Shown: positions 9,417 to 19,124 of the stretch, piece by piece
How positions within the stretch are numbered: the stretch's first letter is position 1
Layout: each line of letters begins with the position of its first letter
Assembly: GCF_022829405.1 (NCBI RefSeq)
Contig: NZ_JAKSXW010000140.1
Coordinates: forward strand, 25,383 to 89,382
From: Methylobacterium sp. J-076
GTDB taxonomy: Bacteria; Pseudomonadota; Alphaproteobacteria; Rhizobiales; Beijerinckiaceae
Length of the DNA stretch: 64,000 nt
Direction: 5' to 3'
Program-made: the position numbers and the translations under genes
Notes under the pieces: model-generated
The model's database searches: none
Seen by the model: the letters and a program-made list of their open reading frames with translations, nothing else
What the model was told of the DNA's origin: nothing

Positions 9417-11606
9417 TCACTCGATGCGCACGGAGACGCTGTCGCTGGCGCCCGTGGCGTCGAGGACCGAGATCCGCGCGAAGCCTGCGCCCTCCGGAAC
9501 CCAGCTCGACTGCCGCCGGATCGTGCGGGCGACGGGCATGCCGTCGATCATCCACGTCAGCGGCGGCACACCGCCGGACGCCTTCAGGACGACGCCCTCC
9601 CCCTCGGGTCGGGCCCCCCTCCCCGCAGGCGAGGCCAGCCCGAGATCGACCCGCGCCCCGTCCGGCGGGTAGGCGATCCGCAGGCCGGCTCCCCCCTCCG
9701 CGGGCTGGTCCTTCGCCAGGCGACGCAGGGGCGGCGGCAGGTCCGCGCTGGCGGCGAGCAGCGCCTCCGGCGGGCGGGGGCCGATGACGGTCTCCCCGCC
9801 GTAGCGGGCGAAGGCGTCGAACAGGATGGGGGCGGCGACGAGCCGTCCCACGAGGCCCGGCACCGCCGCCCCGTCCGGCCGGCCGACCCAGACCGCGATG
9901 GTGACGCGGCGGTCGAACCCCACGGCCCAGGCGTCCCGGTAGCCGAAGGAGGTGCCTGTTTTATAGGCGAGGCGGTTCGGGAGGGCGTTGTCCGGCGGCG
10001 GTGTCCCGCGCAGGATATCGGCGACGTACCAGGCGGAGACGGGCCCAGCGATCCGCCGGCCGGAGGCGGCCGGGGCCGGGCCGGTCCCGGCTTCGGGGGC
10101 GAGGGGCGGCATCTCCCCGTCGCGGGCGAGGCCGGCATAGAGGCGGGCGAGGTCGGTGAGGGTGAGGCCGAGGCCCCCGAGGGCGACGGGCAGGCCGGGG
10201 GCGGCCTCCCGGGGCAGGCGCAGGTCCGCGCCGGCGCTGCGCAGATGGGCCACGAACCGCGCCGGCCCCACCGCCTCCATGAGCGCGACGGCGGGCACGT
10301 TGAGGGAGAGCTGCAGGGCGCGCCGCGCGGTGACGGTGCCCTGGAAGGTGAGGTCGAAATTCTCCGGGGCGTAGCTCGCCGAGAAGCGAGAGGGCCGGTC
10401 CTCCACCAGCGTCTCGGGGTGGGCCAGCCCGGCCTCGAAGGCCATGGCGTAGACGAAGGGCTTCAGCGCCGAGCCGGGGGAGCGGATGGCCCGGGACATG
10501 TCGATGGCGCCCCGGCGGCCCGCATCGAGGTAGCCGGCGCTGCCGACGCGGGCGAGGGTGCGGCCGTCGCGGTTGTCGAGCACCACGATGGCCGCCGACA
10601 GGGCCGGGCCGGCGGCGGCGGCGCGTTCGGCGGCCAGGGCCTCCAGGCTCGCCTGGAGGCGCCCGTCGAGGCCGAGGCGGATCACCTCGCGCGACGGCTC
10701 GGCGGCCAGCGCCTCCTCGGCGGCGTGCGCGGCGAGCATCGGGAATGGGCGCCGGGCCGTGGGCACCGGCTCGGCCCTCGCCTCGCGAGCCTCGTCGTCG
10801 CCGAGGAGTCCGCGCCGCCGGGCGATCTCGATCACCCGGTCCCGGGCCGCCCGCGCCCGGTCGGGGAAGCGGTCCGGCCGGCGGGCCTCGGGCGATTGCG
10901 GCAGGGCGACCAGCAGGGCCGCCTGCGCCGCGGTGAGGCGGGCCGGCTCGCGCCCGAAATAGGCGAGGCTCGCCGCCCGCACCCCTTCCAGGGACCCGCC
11001 GAACGGCGCGAGCGCGAGGTAGAGGTCGAGCACCTGCGCCTTGCCGAGCCGCTGTTCGAGGCCCACCGCGCGGATCGCTTGGCGCAGCTTCGCCACGGCC
11101 GTGCGCTTCGCCCTCGGCTCGACGAGGCGGGCCACCTGCATCGACAGGGTCGAGCCGCCGGACACGATCCGGCCCTGGCGAAGTCCCTGGACGGCCGCCC
11201 GCAGCACGGCGACCGGATCGATACCGGAATGGCGCGCGAAGCGACGGTCCTCGTAGACCTTCAGCATGGCGAGGTAGCGCGGATCCACGGCCCCGGCGGT
11301 CGCGGGAAGCCGCCAGCGTCCGTCGGCGGTGGCGAAGGGGCGCAGCAGCTCCCCCGCCCTGTCGAGGACCACCACCGAGCGCGCCCGGGCGGCGCTCAGG
11401 TCCAGGGGCGGCAGGGTGGCGGCGTAGATCGCCACGGCGGCGAGGGGGGCCGCGGCGCAGGCCAGGAGGAGCGGGAGCCACCGCCGGGCCGGCACGATTC
11501 GGGACCCGCCTCCGCGCACGCCGTCACCCCCGCAAGCCGGGTCGGTCCCGGCCCGGGGCAGGATGCCGGTTCCAGGCCCGGAGGCAAGCGGACCGAGCCC
11601 GCTCAC
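9417..11606 (-). CDS. pbpC: Penicillin-binding protein 1C
   Basis: The 729-residue bifunctional peptidoglycan synthase is anchored by one helix near residues 43-65. The GT51 glycosyltransferase domain shows EDRRFARHSGID and GGSTLSMQVAR. The transpeptidase domain shows SPGSALKP (active serine), SLN and KTGTSFGYRDAW. A C-terminal BiPBP_C beta domain with WMIDG ends the protein, which is diagnostic of PBP1C. The start is uncertain, since the first 35 residues are Gly/Pro-rich. PBP1C is usually next to an alpha-2-macroglobulin gene; none is seen here. Confidence 0.94.
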   Translation of the reverse strand: MSGLGPLASGPGTGILPRAGTDPACGGDGVRGGGSRIVPARRWLPLLLACAAAPLAAVAIYAATLPPLDLSAARARSVVVLDRAGELLRPFATADGRWRLPATAGAVDPRYLAMLKVYEDRRFARHSGIDPVAVLRAAVQGLRQGRIVSGGSTLSMQVARLVEPRAKRTAVAKLRQAIRAVGLEQRLGKAQVLDLYLALAPFGGSLEGVRAASLAYFGREPARLTAAQAALLVALPQSPEARRPDRFPDRARAARDRVIEIARRRGLLGDDEAREARAEPVPTARRPFPMLAAHAAEEALAAEPSREVIRLGLDGRLQASLEALAAERAAAAGPALSAAIVVLDNRDGRTLARVGSAGYLDAGRRGAIDMSRAIRSPGSALKPFVYAMAFEAGLAHPETLVEDRPSRFSASYAPENFDLTFQGTVTARRALQLSLNVPAVALMEAVGPARFVAHLRSAGADLRLPREAAPGLPVALGGLGLTLTDLARLYAGLARDGEMPPLAPEAGTGPAPAASGRRIAGPVSAWYVADILRGTPPPDNALPNRLAYKTGTSFGYRDAWAVGFDRRVTIAVWVGRPDGAAVPGLVGRLVAAPILFDAFARYGGETVIGPRPPEALLAASADLPPPLRRLAKDQPAEGGAGLRIAYPPDGARVDLGLASPAGRGARPEGEGVVLKASGGVPPLTWMIDGMPVARTIRRQSSWVPEGAGFARISVLDATGASDSVSVRIE

Positions 11607-11646
11607 CGTTTCCGCGCGTGGGGGCCACGGCCGCGACCGTCCCGGC

Positions 11647-14600
11647 TCAGGCGGCCTGCGCCTCGGCCCGCTCCCGGGCGAGCTTCGCCACCGCCACGAG
11701 ATCGACCTTGCCCGCCCCGAGCAGGGGGATCGCGTCCAGCACGACCACCTCGGCGGGGATGGACACGTCCGAGGCGCCCTTGCCCTTGGCGAAGCTCTGG
11801 AAGGCGGAGCGCGTGGCGTCCTTGGCCTGGGTGAAGAGCACCAGACGCTCGCCCTTGCGCGGGTCGGGAACCGCGGCCACCGCGCTCGGGCGGTCGGGCC
11901 ACAGCTCGGCGGCGAGGGCCTCCACGGCGGCGAGCGACACCATCTCGCCCGCGACCTTGGCGAAGCGCTTTGCCCGGCCCTTGATGGTCACGAAGCCCGC
12001 ACCGTCGATGGCGACGATGTCCCCGGTGTCGTGCCAGCCCTCCGGCGGCGGTTCGAGCACGCCGGGCCGCTCCGCCCTGAGGTAGCCGAGCATGATGTTC
12101 GGCCCCCGCAGCGACAGGCGGCCCCCATCCTCGATGCCGGGCACGGGGGCGAGCCGGAACTCGATGCCGGGGAGGATGCGGCCCACCGTGCCGAAGCGGT
12201 TGAACATCGGCGTGTTGAGGGCCACCACCGGCCCGCATTCGGTGACGCCGTAGCCTTCGAGGATGCGAAGGCCGAACTTCTCCAGCCACGTCCGGCGGGT
12301 CGTGTCCTTGATCGCCTCGGCGCCGGCCACGACGTAGCGGAGGGAGCGCAGGTCGTAGGCGTGCGCCGCCCGGGCGTAGCCCTGGAGGAACGTGTCCGTC
12401 CCGAACAGGACGGTGCTGTTCGTGCCGTAGATCAGCTCCGGCACGATCCGGTAGTGCAGCGGCGACGGGTAGAGGTAGACCGGCACGCCCGAGACGAGGG
12501 GCAGCACCAGCGCCGCCGTGAGGCCGAAGGCGTGGAACACCGGCAGGACGTTGAACACCTTGTCCATCGGGCCGAAATCGATCCGCGCCGCCACCTGCGC
12601 CACGTTGGCGAGGATGCAGCGGTTGGCGAGCACGACGCCCTTGGGCGTGCCCTCGCTGCCGGAGGTGAACAGCACCGCCGCGGGGTCCGCGCCGACCCGC
12701 GGCACGAGGGGCCGCCGCGGTGCCAGGAAGCCGCGGACCTTGTCGGTGGGGGTGATGCCGGCCCGGATGTCTTCGAGGTAGACGAGCTTCACCGCGCCGG
12801 CCATGGCCTCGGCGAGGGGGCCGAGGCGTCCCTTCTCGATGAAGGCGCGGGAGGTCAGCACCGTGCCGACCTCCGCCGTGGCGCAGGCCGAGAGCACGTT
12901 CTTCACCCCCGCCGAGAAGTTGATCATCGCCGGCACCCGCCCCGCCGAGGCGAGGGCGAAGAACGTCACCGCCGTGCCGTTGGCGTTCGGCAGCATCACG
13001 CCGATCCGCCCGCCCTCCGGGGCCAGCGGCATCAGCTTGCGGCCGAGGATGTTGGCCGCCATCACGAGGCGCCCGTAGGTGAGGCGACCCGAGACCGGGT
13101 CCTCCAGGGCATTGCGATGCCAGCCGTGGGACTCGCCGGCATCGATCAGCGCGGCCATCAGCCCACGGTCGATGATGGAGGTGCGGAACAGCAGCTCGGA
13201 CATGGCATCGTAGAGCTGCGCGCCGGCGGCCTGCCGCCGGTTCTTGCCCTTCAGGGCCGGATCCACGGTCAGCCGCAGGGGCGGCATGACGGTGACGGTC
13301 ACCTTCGGCCACCAGCGGCGGCGGACCTGCCGCCGGGACAGGCGCGAGAAGACGGTCTGCTCCAGCCCGTCGATCTTCACCGGCACCACCATCACGCCGG
13401 ACTTGTCGGCGATCAGGCCGGCGCCGTCGTAGACCTTCATCAGGCTGCCGGTGACGGTGAGCCGCCCCTCGGGGAAGATGATCAGCGTCTCGCCCGACTT
13501 CACCGCATTGATGAGCGTGCGGGTCGCCAGCGGCTTGGTCGGGTCGAGGGGCATCGCCCGGGTCATGCTGAGGAAGGGGCGGACCCACCAGCGCCGGGCG
13601 ATGCCGCTGTCGATGGCGAAGACCGGCTCCTGGTCCAGCAGCGACAGGGCGAGCGGCGCATCGAGGAACGAGACGTGGTTCAGCGCCACGATGCAGTTGG
13701 GCCCGGCCTTCTCGATGTTGTCGAGCCCGCGCACCTCCAGGCGGTAGAAGGCCCGGAACAGGATCGACAGGGCGTCCCGGAACGGGCTCGTCGGCAGGGT
13801 CGCGAGCACCACGGCGCCGACCACGAGGTTGAGCACGGCCACGATGGCGAACAGGCTCGCGATCGACAGGCCCGCCGCCTGCATCGCCGCCAGCGCCAGG
13901 GTTCCGCCGACCATGAAGGCCGCGGTGATGACGTTGACCGCACCGATGATCCGGGCGCGCATGGCCTTCTCGGCCCAGGCCTGCACCGCCGCGAAGGACG
14001 GGACGATGTAGAGCCCCCCCGCCATGGCGAGGCCGAGGAAGTCCACCACCGTGCGCAGGCCGTGGCCGCTCTCGAGGAAGGCCAGGGGGCCCACCATCTC
14101 CGCGGGCGGCGGCGGGACGTGCCCCACGGTCCAGGCGAGGTCGAAGCCGAAGGCGGCCATCAGCACCGCGCCGACGGGGGTGGGCAGCAGCACGATCCGC
14201 CCGCTGGCCAGCCAGGAGGCGAGGCCGGAGCCCAGCGCGATGCCGATGGAGAAGGTCGCCAGCAGCAGGGTGATGACCGTCTCGGAGCCGTTGAAGGACT
14301 GGCGCACCAGCACCGGCAGGAGGGACAGGATCACCACCCCCACCAGCCAGAACCAGCTCACGATCAGCGAGCCGCGCCACAGCCGGGTGTCGATCCACAG
14401 GTCGTGCAGGAGGGAGGCCGTCGAGCGGGCGATGTTCACGTCCACCTTGAGGTCGGGGGCGCCCTCGCCGGTCTCCGGGATCATCCGCGCCGAGAGCCAG
14501 CACAGCACGGCGAAGGCCATCACCAGCGTGCCGAACAGCAGCCCCGAGCCGCCCATGGCCGAAGCGGTCCCCGCGGCGATGGTGCCGAGCAGGATGGCGA

Positions 14601-15069
14601 GGAAGGTCGCGGCCTCCACGAGGGCGTTGCCGGCGGGAAGCTCCTCCCGCCGGAGGTGGTCGGGCAGGATGCCGTACTTGATCGGGCCGAACAGGGCCGC
14701 GATCGTCCCGAACAGGCCGAGCGCCACGAACAGCACCGGGATCGAGTGGAGCAGGAAGCCGGCGACGGCGCAGGCCGCGGCGAAGATCTCGGCGAACTTC
14801 AGCCGCCGGGCCATCAGCGCCTTGTCGTAGCGGTCGGCCCATTGGCCGCCGAGGCCGGAGAGGATGAAGAACGGGCCGATGAACACGGCGCTCGCCAGGG
14901 TGACGAGCACGCCCCCGTGGCCCCCATCACCCGCCCCCGCCTCGCCGCCGATCCCGAAGAGGATCAGGAAAGCCAGGGCGTTCTTCAAAAAATTGTCGTT
15001 GAAGGCCGAGAAGAACTGGCACCAGAACAGCGGCGCGAAACGTCGCGCGGTCATCAACGAACGGAACAT
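11647..15069 (-). CDS. LplT-PlsC-acyl-ACP synthetase fusion (Aas type)
   Basis: The 1140-residue protein has three parts. Residues 1 to about 400 form an MFS transporter resembling the lysophospholipid flippase LplT (FFSAFNDNFLKNAL). Residues about 440-640 form a PlsC acyltransferase with NHVSFLD near 465 and FPEGRLTVTGS. Residues about 660-1140 form an AMP-forming acyl-ACP/CoA ligase with FTSGSEGTPKG near 800, YGVTECGP near 940 and the TGDIV aspartate near 1014. Together they would import and re-acylate lysophospholipids at the inner membrane, as E. coli LplT and Aas do as separate proteins. Fused versions are common in alphaproteobacteria. Confidence 0.93.
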   Translation of the reverse strand: MFRSLMTARRFAPLFWCQFFSAFNDNFLKNALAFLILFGIGGEAGAGDGGHGGVLVTLASAVFIGPFFILSGLGGQWADRYDKALMARRLKFAEIFAAACAVAGFLLHSIPVLFVALGLFGTIAALFGPIKYGILPDHLRREELPAGNALVEAATFLAILLGTIAAGTASAMGGSGLLFGTLVMAFAVLCWLSARMIPETGEGAPDLKVDVNIARSTASLLHDLWIDTRLWRGSLIVSWFWLVGVVILSLLPVLVRQSFNGSETVITLLLATFSIGIALGSGLASWLASGRIVLLPTPVGAVLMAAFGFDLAWTVGHVPPPPAEMVGPLAFLESGHGLRTVVDFLGLAMAGGLYIVPSFAAVQAWAEKAMRARIIGAVNVITAAFMVGGTLALAAMQAAGLSIASLFAIVAVLNLVVGAVVLATLPTSPFRDALSILFRAFYRLEVRGLDNIEKAGPNCIVALNHVSFLDAPLALSLLDQEPVFAIDSGIARRWWVRPFLSMTRAMPLDPTKPLATRTLINAVKSGETLIIFPEGRLTVTGSLMKVYDGAGLIADKSGVMVVPVKIDGLEQTVFSRLSRRQVRRRWWPKVTVTVMPPLRLTVDPALKGKNRRQAAGAQLYDAMSELLFRTSIIDRGLMAALIDAGESHGWHRNALEDPVSGRLTYGRLVMAANILGRKLMPLAPEGGRIGVMLPNANGTAVTFFALASAGRVPAMINFSAGVKNVLSACATAEVGTVLTSRAFIEKGRLGPLAEAMAGAVKLVYLEDIRAGITPTDKVRGFLAPRRPLVPRVGADPAAVLFTSGSEGTPKGVVLANRCILANVAQVAARIDFGPMDKVFNVLPVFHAFGLTAALVLPLVSGVPVYLYPSPLHYRIVPELIYGTNSTVLFGTDTFLQGYARAAHAYDLRSLRYVVAGAEAIKDTTRRTWLEKFGLRILEGYGVTECGPVVALNTPMFNRFGTVGRILPGIEFRLAPVPGIEDGGRLSLRGPNIMLGYLRAERPGVLEPPPEGWHDTGDIVAIDGAGFVTIKGRAKRFAKVAGEMVSLAAVEALAAELWPDRPSAVAAVPDPRKGERLVLFTQAKDATRSAFQSFAKGKGASDVSIPAEVVVLDAIPLLGAGKVDLVAVAKLARERAEAQAA

Positions 15070-15149
15070 GGTGGTCTCCGGCCTCCCGCCATGACTGACC
15101 CAGGCGCGGCGCCGAGGTCAAATCTGGCGTGATCCGGAAAGGGTCCGGC

Positions 15150-15413
15150 TCAGCGGCGGCCGATCCACAGCGGCTTGGCGCCCCGCCCCCATGGCAGCGC
15201 CCGGCGGTCGAACCCCGCACGCAGGGCGGTGCCGAGGTCGTAGGACCGGTAGGCGTGCTGCACGAGGATCACGGCCAGGGCCAGGACGAGCGCCGCCGCG
15301 ACGCAGGGCAGCGCCAGCAGGAGGACCAGCACGGAGCCGACCGCGGTGCGCTCCCCGAGGGAGGCCTGGGGCCAGGGGTCGATCGGGAGCCTGAACGGGC
15401 GTGCTGTCGGCAT
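15150..15413 (-). CDS. Small single-helix membrane protein (87 aa)
   Basis: Starting at the ATG at 15413, the product has one long hydrophobic segment (residues about 24-50, VGSVLVLLLALPCVAAALVL within) and a basic C-terminus ending KPLWIGRR. It is just upstream of the Aas-type gene on the same strand, with an 80-base gap. It may belong to that transcription unit. I do not recognise the family. Confidence 0.5.
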   Translation of the reverse strand: MPTARPFRLPIDPWPQASLGERTAVGSVLVLLLALPCVAAALVLALAVILVQHAYRSYDLGTALRAGFDRRALPWGRGAKPLWIGRR

Positions 15414-15618
15414 GGAGGTGTGCCCCCTTCGCCTCGGACCACGAGGGTGTCGCACCGGCCCGGTCGGATCGGGCCGCGTTCCGAGTGGCGATACTGTGCC
15501 CAAGGGTCTCCGGCGTCGAGGACGATTTTTGGGCAGCGTTGTCGCGGTGCAACGCCCGCTGGACAGGACGGAGTTCGGGCACAGTTTCTGGCGAACCCTT
15601 CGCCGAGGATGCGAGACG

Positions 15619-16530
15619 ATGCCCGGATACCTGCCCTTCGCGGGCGCGCTCAACCTGCCCGCCTACACCTGCGACAATTGCGGGTTCTGGCAGCGCCACT
15701 TCGCGCCGCCGCCCTCCTGCCCGATGTGCCTCGATGCGCGCCACGTCGTGCCTCAGGACGGTTGGCGCTTCCGCACCGCCGCCGAGGCGCAGGACGCCTT
15801 CCCCTGCCACTGGCGGGAGCTCGAGCCGGGGGTCTGGCGGTTCTGGAACGAGCCGGTCTCCGGCATCGGGCCGTCGGCCTATCTGATCCGGACCGACGAC
15901 GGGAACATGGGCTTCGAGGGCTGCCCGGTCTTCAGCGAGGCGGCCCTCGACCAGATCGCGCGGCTCGGCGGCATGAGGGTGCTCTCGGCCTCGCATCCGC
16001 ATTCCTACGGGGCGCTGGTGCAGCTTCAGGACCGGTTCGATCCGGAACTCTGCCTCCCGGCGGCGGACTTCACCTGGAGCGCCGCCCTTCAGGTGAGCTG
16101 GCCCTACGACGACTTCCTCGAGCCGCTGCCCGGCCTCGAACTGCACCGCACGGCGGGGCATTTCGACGGGCACGCGGTGCTGTTCGACCGCACGCGCAAG
16201 ATCTGCTTCTGCGGCGACGCCCTGAAGTTCGAGCTGGCGCCAGGCGATTTCCGGCGGGCGCGGACGATCTCCGCGCACAAGGCCTTCGTGCGCGGGGTGC
16301 CGCTGACGGTGAACGAGCTGCGCCGCTACCGGGACGTCTTCGAGCGGCTGGACTTCACCCAGACCTGGACGCCCTTCGAGCCCGCCGCCAATTGCGGCCG
16401 CCCCGAGGTGCTGGCGCTGATCGACGGGATGCTCGCCACCCGGCCGCACGCGGCACCCGTGCCGCTGGAGGAGCTGGCGCGGTCGGTTCCGCTCCTCCCC
16501 CCCCAGCGGGGGAAGGAGGATGGCGCCTAG
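15619..16530 (+). CDS. MBL-fold metallo-hydrolase with N-terminal zinc ribbon
   Basis: The 303-residue protein begins with a rubredoxin-like knuckle, CDNCGFWQRH then CPMC, at residues about 16-38. A metallo-beta-lactamase-like domain follows, with SASHPHSYGALVQLQ, HRTAGHFDGHAVL and CFCGDALKFEL. The canonical HxHxDH is degenerate (ASHPHSYG), so the metal site and activity are uncertain. The TAG stop overlaps the stop of the convergent nitrile hydratase accessory gene. I chose the ATG at 15619; an open frame extends upstream without conservation. Confidence 0.78.
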   Translation: MPGYLPFAGALNLPAYTCDNCGFWQRHFAPPPSCPMCLDARHVVPQDGWRFRTAAEAQDAFPCHWRELEPGVWRFWNEPVSGIGPSAYLIRTDDGNMGFEGCPVFSEAALDQIARLGGMRVLSASHPHSYGALVQLQDRFDPELCLPAADFTWSAALQVSWPYDDFLEPLPGLELHRTAGHFDGHAVLFDRTRKICFCGDALKFELAPGDFRRARTISAHKAFVRGVPLTVNELRRYRDVFERLDFTQTWTPFEPAANCGRPEVLALIDGMLATRPHAAPVPLEELARSVPLLPPQRGKEDGA

Positions 16531-16856
16531 GTCGCCGCGAAGTTCGGATCGTTCTCCAGCCGGATCGGCTGGCCGTGCGGCGTGGCGTGGGCGGCCCGGT
16601 GCCAGGCGGCGGTCCGGGAGTCGAGGCTGGCGCCGTCCGCCACGCCGCGCTCGGCCAGGAGGCGTTCCAGCGTCTCCAGCCAGCGTCCGTAATCGGCCGC
16701 CTGCTCCCCCTGCCCCGCGGGGCGGATCGTGCGGCCGAGGGCGGCGGCCCACTCGGTCCACGTGAACAGCCCCGCCTCCTGCAACGAGACGACGAGGCCG
16801 AAGACCTGCGCCTCCCACGGCGCGGAGAAGGGGCCCTGTGGTGCGGGGGTGCTCAT
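16527..16856 (-). CDS. Nitrile hydratase accessory protein
   Basis: This 109-residue protein belongs to the nitrile hydratase activator/accessory family. It resembles the beta-subunit N-terminus (PWEAQVFGLVVSLQEAGLFTWTEWAAALG). Such proteins deliver cobalt to the alpha subunit by swapping it between precursor and mature complexes. The ATG at 16856 overlaps the beta-subunit stop, so the three genes form one coupled operon in the order alpha, beta, accessory. The stop overlaps that of the convergent MBL gene. Confidence 0.88.
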   Translation of the reverse strand: MSTPAPQGPFSAPWEAQVFGLVVSLQEAGLFTWTEWAAALGRTIRPAGQGEQAADYGRWLETLERLLAERGVADGASLDSRTAAWHRAAHATPHGQPIRLENDPNFAAT

Positions 16857-17512
16857 GCCGGGTCGAGGTAGGGTTCGAAGGCGGCAATGGTGACGCGCCC
16901 GCCGGGATCCGCCTCCGGCCCCCACAGCTCGGCCGCGTCGAAGGCCACCGTGTAGAGCCAGGCGGGGTTCTCGCCCTGTTTGGAGGCGTTGGTATCGGGG
17001 AAGACGAAGGCCCCGTGGACCGCCTCGACCCGGCCGCGCCGGCCGCGGACGTAGCGCGGCAGGCGCGTATGCCCGACCGGGTTCATCACCTTCGCGATGA
17101 CGGCATCGCCGAGGGCGAAGCGGGCCGGGCCGCCGGGGGGCCGGTCGCTGGGAAAGCCGGCCCGGAAGCGCGGTGCGAGGATGTCGGCGGTGAGCACCCG
17201 CGCGACGGGCGCCGGGGGTTCGAGGGACCGGCCGGCGGCGACCTCGTCGCGGGTGGCGAGGCCGGACGCGAGGATCTGCTTCTCCAACGCTTCGAACCAG
17301 ATCTCATAGTAGCTCGACGCGAGATACTCCGCCGGGGGCAGCGATTCCCGCATGGCGCGGCTGCCGTCGAGGTTCCAGGTGCCGGTGAAGCCCATCGCCA
17401 TCGCCATGGCGAAGACGCGCTTCTCCCATTCCGCATGGAAGACCGGCTCGCCGGGCTCCGGCATGACCGGCCCGAAGCCGTGGCTCCCGCCGAGGTCCTG
17501 CGGGCCGTTCAT
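16853..17512 (-). CDS. nthB: Nitrile hydratase, beta subunit
   Basis: The 219-residue protein begins [16 protein letters not shown], the standard beta-subunit start, and carries [17 protein letters not shown] and [21 protein letters not shown]. It ends with a beta-barrel domain. It forms the heterodimer with the alpha subunit that hydrates nitriles to amides in the cytoplasm. Its ATG overlaps the alpha stop by four bases (ATGA), which supports coupled translation. Confidence 0.94.
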   Translation of the reverse strand: MNGPQDLGGSHGFGPVMPEPGEPVFHAEWEKRVFAMAMAMGFTGTWNLDGSRAMRESLPPAEYLASSYYEIWFEALEKQILASGLATRDEVAAGRSLEPPAPVARVLTADILAPRFRAGFPSDRPPGGPARFALGDAVIAKVMNPVGHTRLPRYVRGRRGRVEAVHGAFVFPDTNASKQGENPAWLYTVAFDAAELWGPEADPGGRVTIAAFEPYLDPA

Positions 17513-18165
17513 GCCGGGATCTCCGAGCCGGGGGAGAGGGGCAGGCCGGTCCCGATCATCGAATCGCGGGTCACCAGGGCCGCCAGCGCCTCTTCCGGGA
17601 ACCCCTCCGTGCCGGCCGGGCGCATGGGCAGAACCATGAACCGCGTCTCGGCGGTGGAATCCCACACCGTGATTCGGGTGGTCTCGGGGAGGCCGACCCC
17701 GAAGTCGGCGAGCACCCCGCGGGGGTCGATCACCGCCCGGGCCCTGTAGGCGGGCGCCTTGTACCAGACCGGCGGCAGGCCGAGCACCGGCCAGGGGTAG
17801 CAGGAGCACAGGGTGCACACGACCATGTTGTGCGTGTCCGGCGTGTTGGCCACCACCACCATGTGTTCGCCGCCCCGGCCGCCGATGCCGAGTTCGGCGA
17901 TGGCCGGCGTCGCGTCGGCCAGGAGCCGGTCGCGGTAGGTGGGGTCGACCCAGGCGCGGGCGACCACCCGGGCCCCCAGATGCGGCCCGACCTTCGTCTC
18001 GTACATCTCGACCAGGGCATCGAGGGCGGCGGGGACGATGTACCCCTTCTCCACCAGCAGCGATTCGAGGGCCTTCACCCGGGCTTCGACCGGGGTCAGG
18101 TCGCTGCCGTGCCCGTGGTGATGGCCATGGCCCGAACCGTGGGCGTGGTCGTGATCGTGCGTCAT
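17509..18165 (-). CDS. nthA: Nitrile hydratase, alpha subunit, cobalt type
   Basis: The 218-residue subunit carries the metal-binding motif VCTLCSCY near residue 110. The threonine after the first cysteine is the cobalt-type signature (iron types have serine), and the two later cysteines are normally oxidised. The N-terminus is unusually histidine-rich ([18 protein letters not shown], residues 3-20), probably a cobalt reservoir or delivery tail. I start at the ATG at 18165 because upstream residues are not conserved. The gene is divergent from the ECF sigma gene at 18350. Confidence 0.95.
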   Translation of the reverse strand: MTHDHDHAHGSGHGHHHGHGSDLTPVEARVKALESLLVEKGYIVPAALDALVEMYETKVGPHLGARVVARAWVDPTYRDRLLADATPAIAELGIGGRGGEHMVVVANTPDTHNMVVCTLCSCYPWPVLGLPPVWYKAPAYRARAVIDPRGVLADFGVGLPETTRITVWDSTAETRFMVLPMRPAGTEGFPEEALAALVTRDSMIGTGLPLSPGSEIPA

Positions 18166-18349
18166 GCCGGCGTCCTCGGCCCGAGGATGCACATTCGCCC
18201 ACCTCCGCGCCACCCCCCTCGCCCCGGGCTTCGCGGCGGCCACCGGGACGATCCGGCAATCGTGGCCGGGCTTGTTTAGCAACGGTTCATCCGAAGCCAG
18301 TTAGCCGTGATTAGACCAGTTCCAGAATGCAGTATTTCAGGGGGAGCGA

Positions 18350-19063
18350 ATGCCCATCGCACTGCCGGGATTTCCAGGGGATCGGAACCCCCAGGCCGCG
18401 GGTCCGCGGGGCGCCAGCGATGTCGGACGCCACCTGATGGCACCGCTGCGGGACTATTTCGCCGTCACCCAGAACGATCCGATTCCCGAGCGCCTGTCGG
18501 GGCTCGTGGGCCGGGTCGAGGCTCTGCTCGCGGCATCGGCCGCCGCATCGGCGTTCGATTTCCGGGCGGACATCATCAAGGCCCTGCCGGCCCTGCGGAC
18601 CTTCGCCCTGTCCCTGTGCGGGGATGCGACCAGGGCCGACGACCTCGTGCAGGAGGCCTTCGCCCGGGCCTGGGCGAATCAGCACCGCTTCCGCCCCGGC
18701 ACGAACTTTACGGCGTGGGTGTTCACGATCCTGCGCAACCTGTTCTACTCCGACCTTCGCAAGGCCAAGCGCGAGGTGGAGGACGCCGACGGCTCCCATG
18801 CCGAGCGGCTCGTCGCCCTCTCCGACCAGGAGGACGTGAGCACCCTCAACACCGTGCGGCAGCACCTCGACCTCCTCCCCGTCGCGCAGCGGGAGGTGCT
18901 GCTCCTCGTCGGCGCCGAAGGCTTCACCTACGAGGAGGCTGCCGACCGGATCGGCTGTCAGGTGGGGACGGTGAAGAGCCGCGTCAGCCGTGCGCGGGCG
19001 ACCCTCCTCGCCGGCCTCGGCCTTCCGGGGGCGGATAGCGCCAGTCGCCCGACGATCCGGTAG
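18350..19063 (+). CDS. ECF sigma factor of the EcfG type with NepR-like N-terminal segment
   Basis: The 237-residue protein has sigma region 2 at residues about 72-145 (DDLVQEAFARAWANQHRF, FTAWVFTILRNLFYSDLRK) and region 4 at about 165-220 (REVLLLVGAEGFTYEEAADR, GTVKSRVSRAR). This is the EcfG/ECF15 pattern of the alphaproteobacterial general stress response. An extra N-terminal 60-70 residues include LRDYFAVTQNDPIPERL, which matches the LRxxYxxxxxEPVPxRF core of the anti-sigma factor NepR. No phyR or nepR gene is nearby. The fusion suggests self-inhibition relieved by PhyR or by processing (inference). Confidence 0.85.
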   Translation: MPIALPGFPGDRNPQAAGPRGASDVGRHLMAPLRDYFAVTQNDPIPERLSGLVGRVEALLAASAAASAFDFRADIIKALPALRTFALSLCGDATRADDLVQEAFARAWANQHRFRPGTNFTAWVFTILRNLFYSDLRKAKREVEDADGSHAERLVALSDQEDVSTLNTVRQHLDLLPVAQREVLLLVGAEGFTYEEAADRIGCQVGTVKSRVSRARATLLAGLGLPGADSASRPTIR

Positions 19064-19124
19064 CGGCCGGACGGCCCCGGCGCCGTCCCGGCGGACGCCG
19101 CGAGGCCTTCCAGGGGAGCGAGCC

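Noticed and set aside
9411..11834. An 807-codon plus-strand open frame
   Set aside because: It is opposite pbpC, whose catalytic motifs are clear; the frame shows only shadow composition.
11563..15132. A 1189-codon plus-strand open frame
   Set aside because: It is the antisense of the Aas-type gene; its composition (His, Gly, Asp and Arg-rich) is typical of GC-driven shadow frames and it has no motif.
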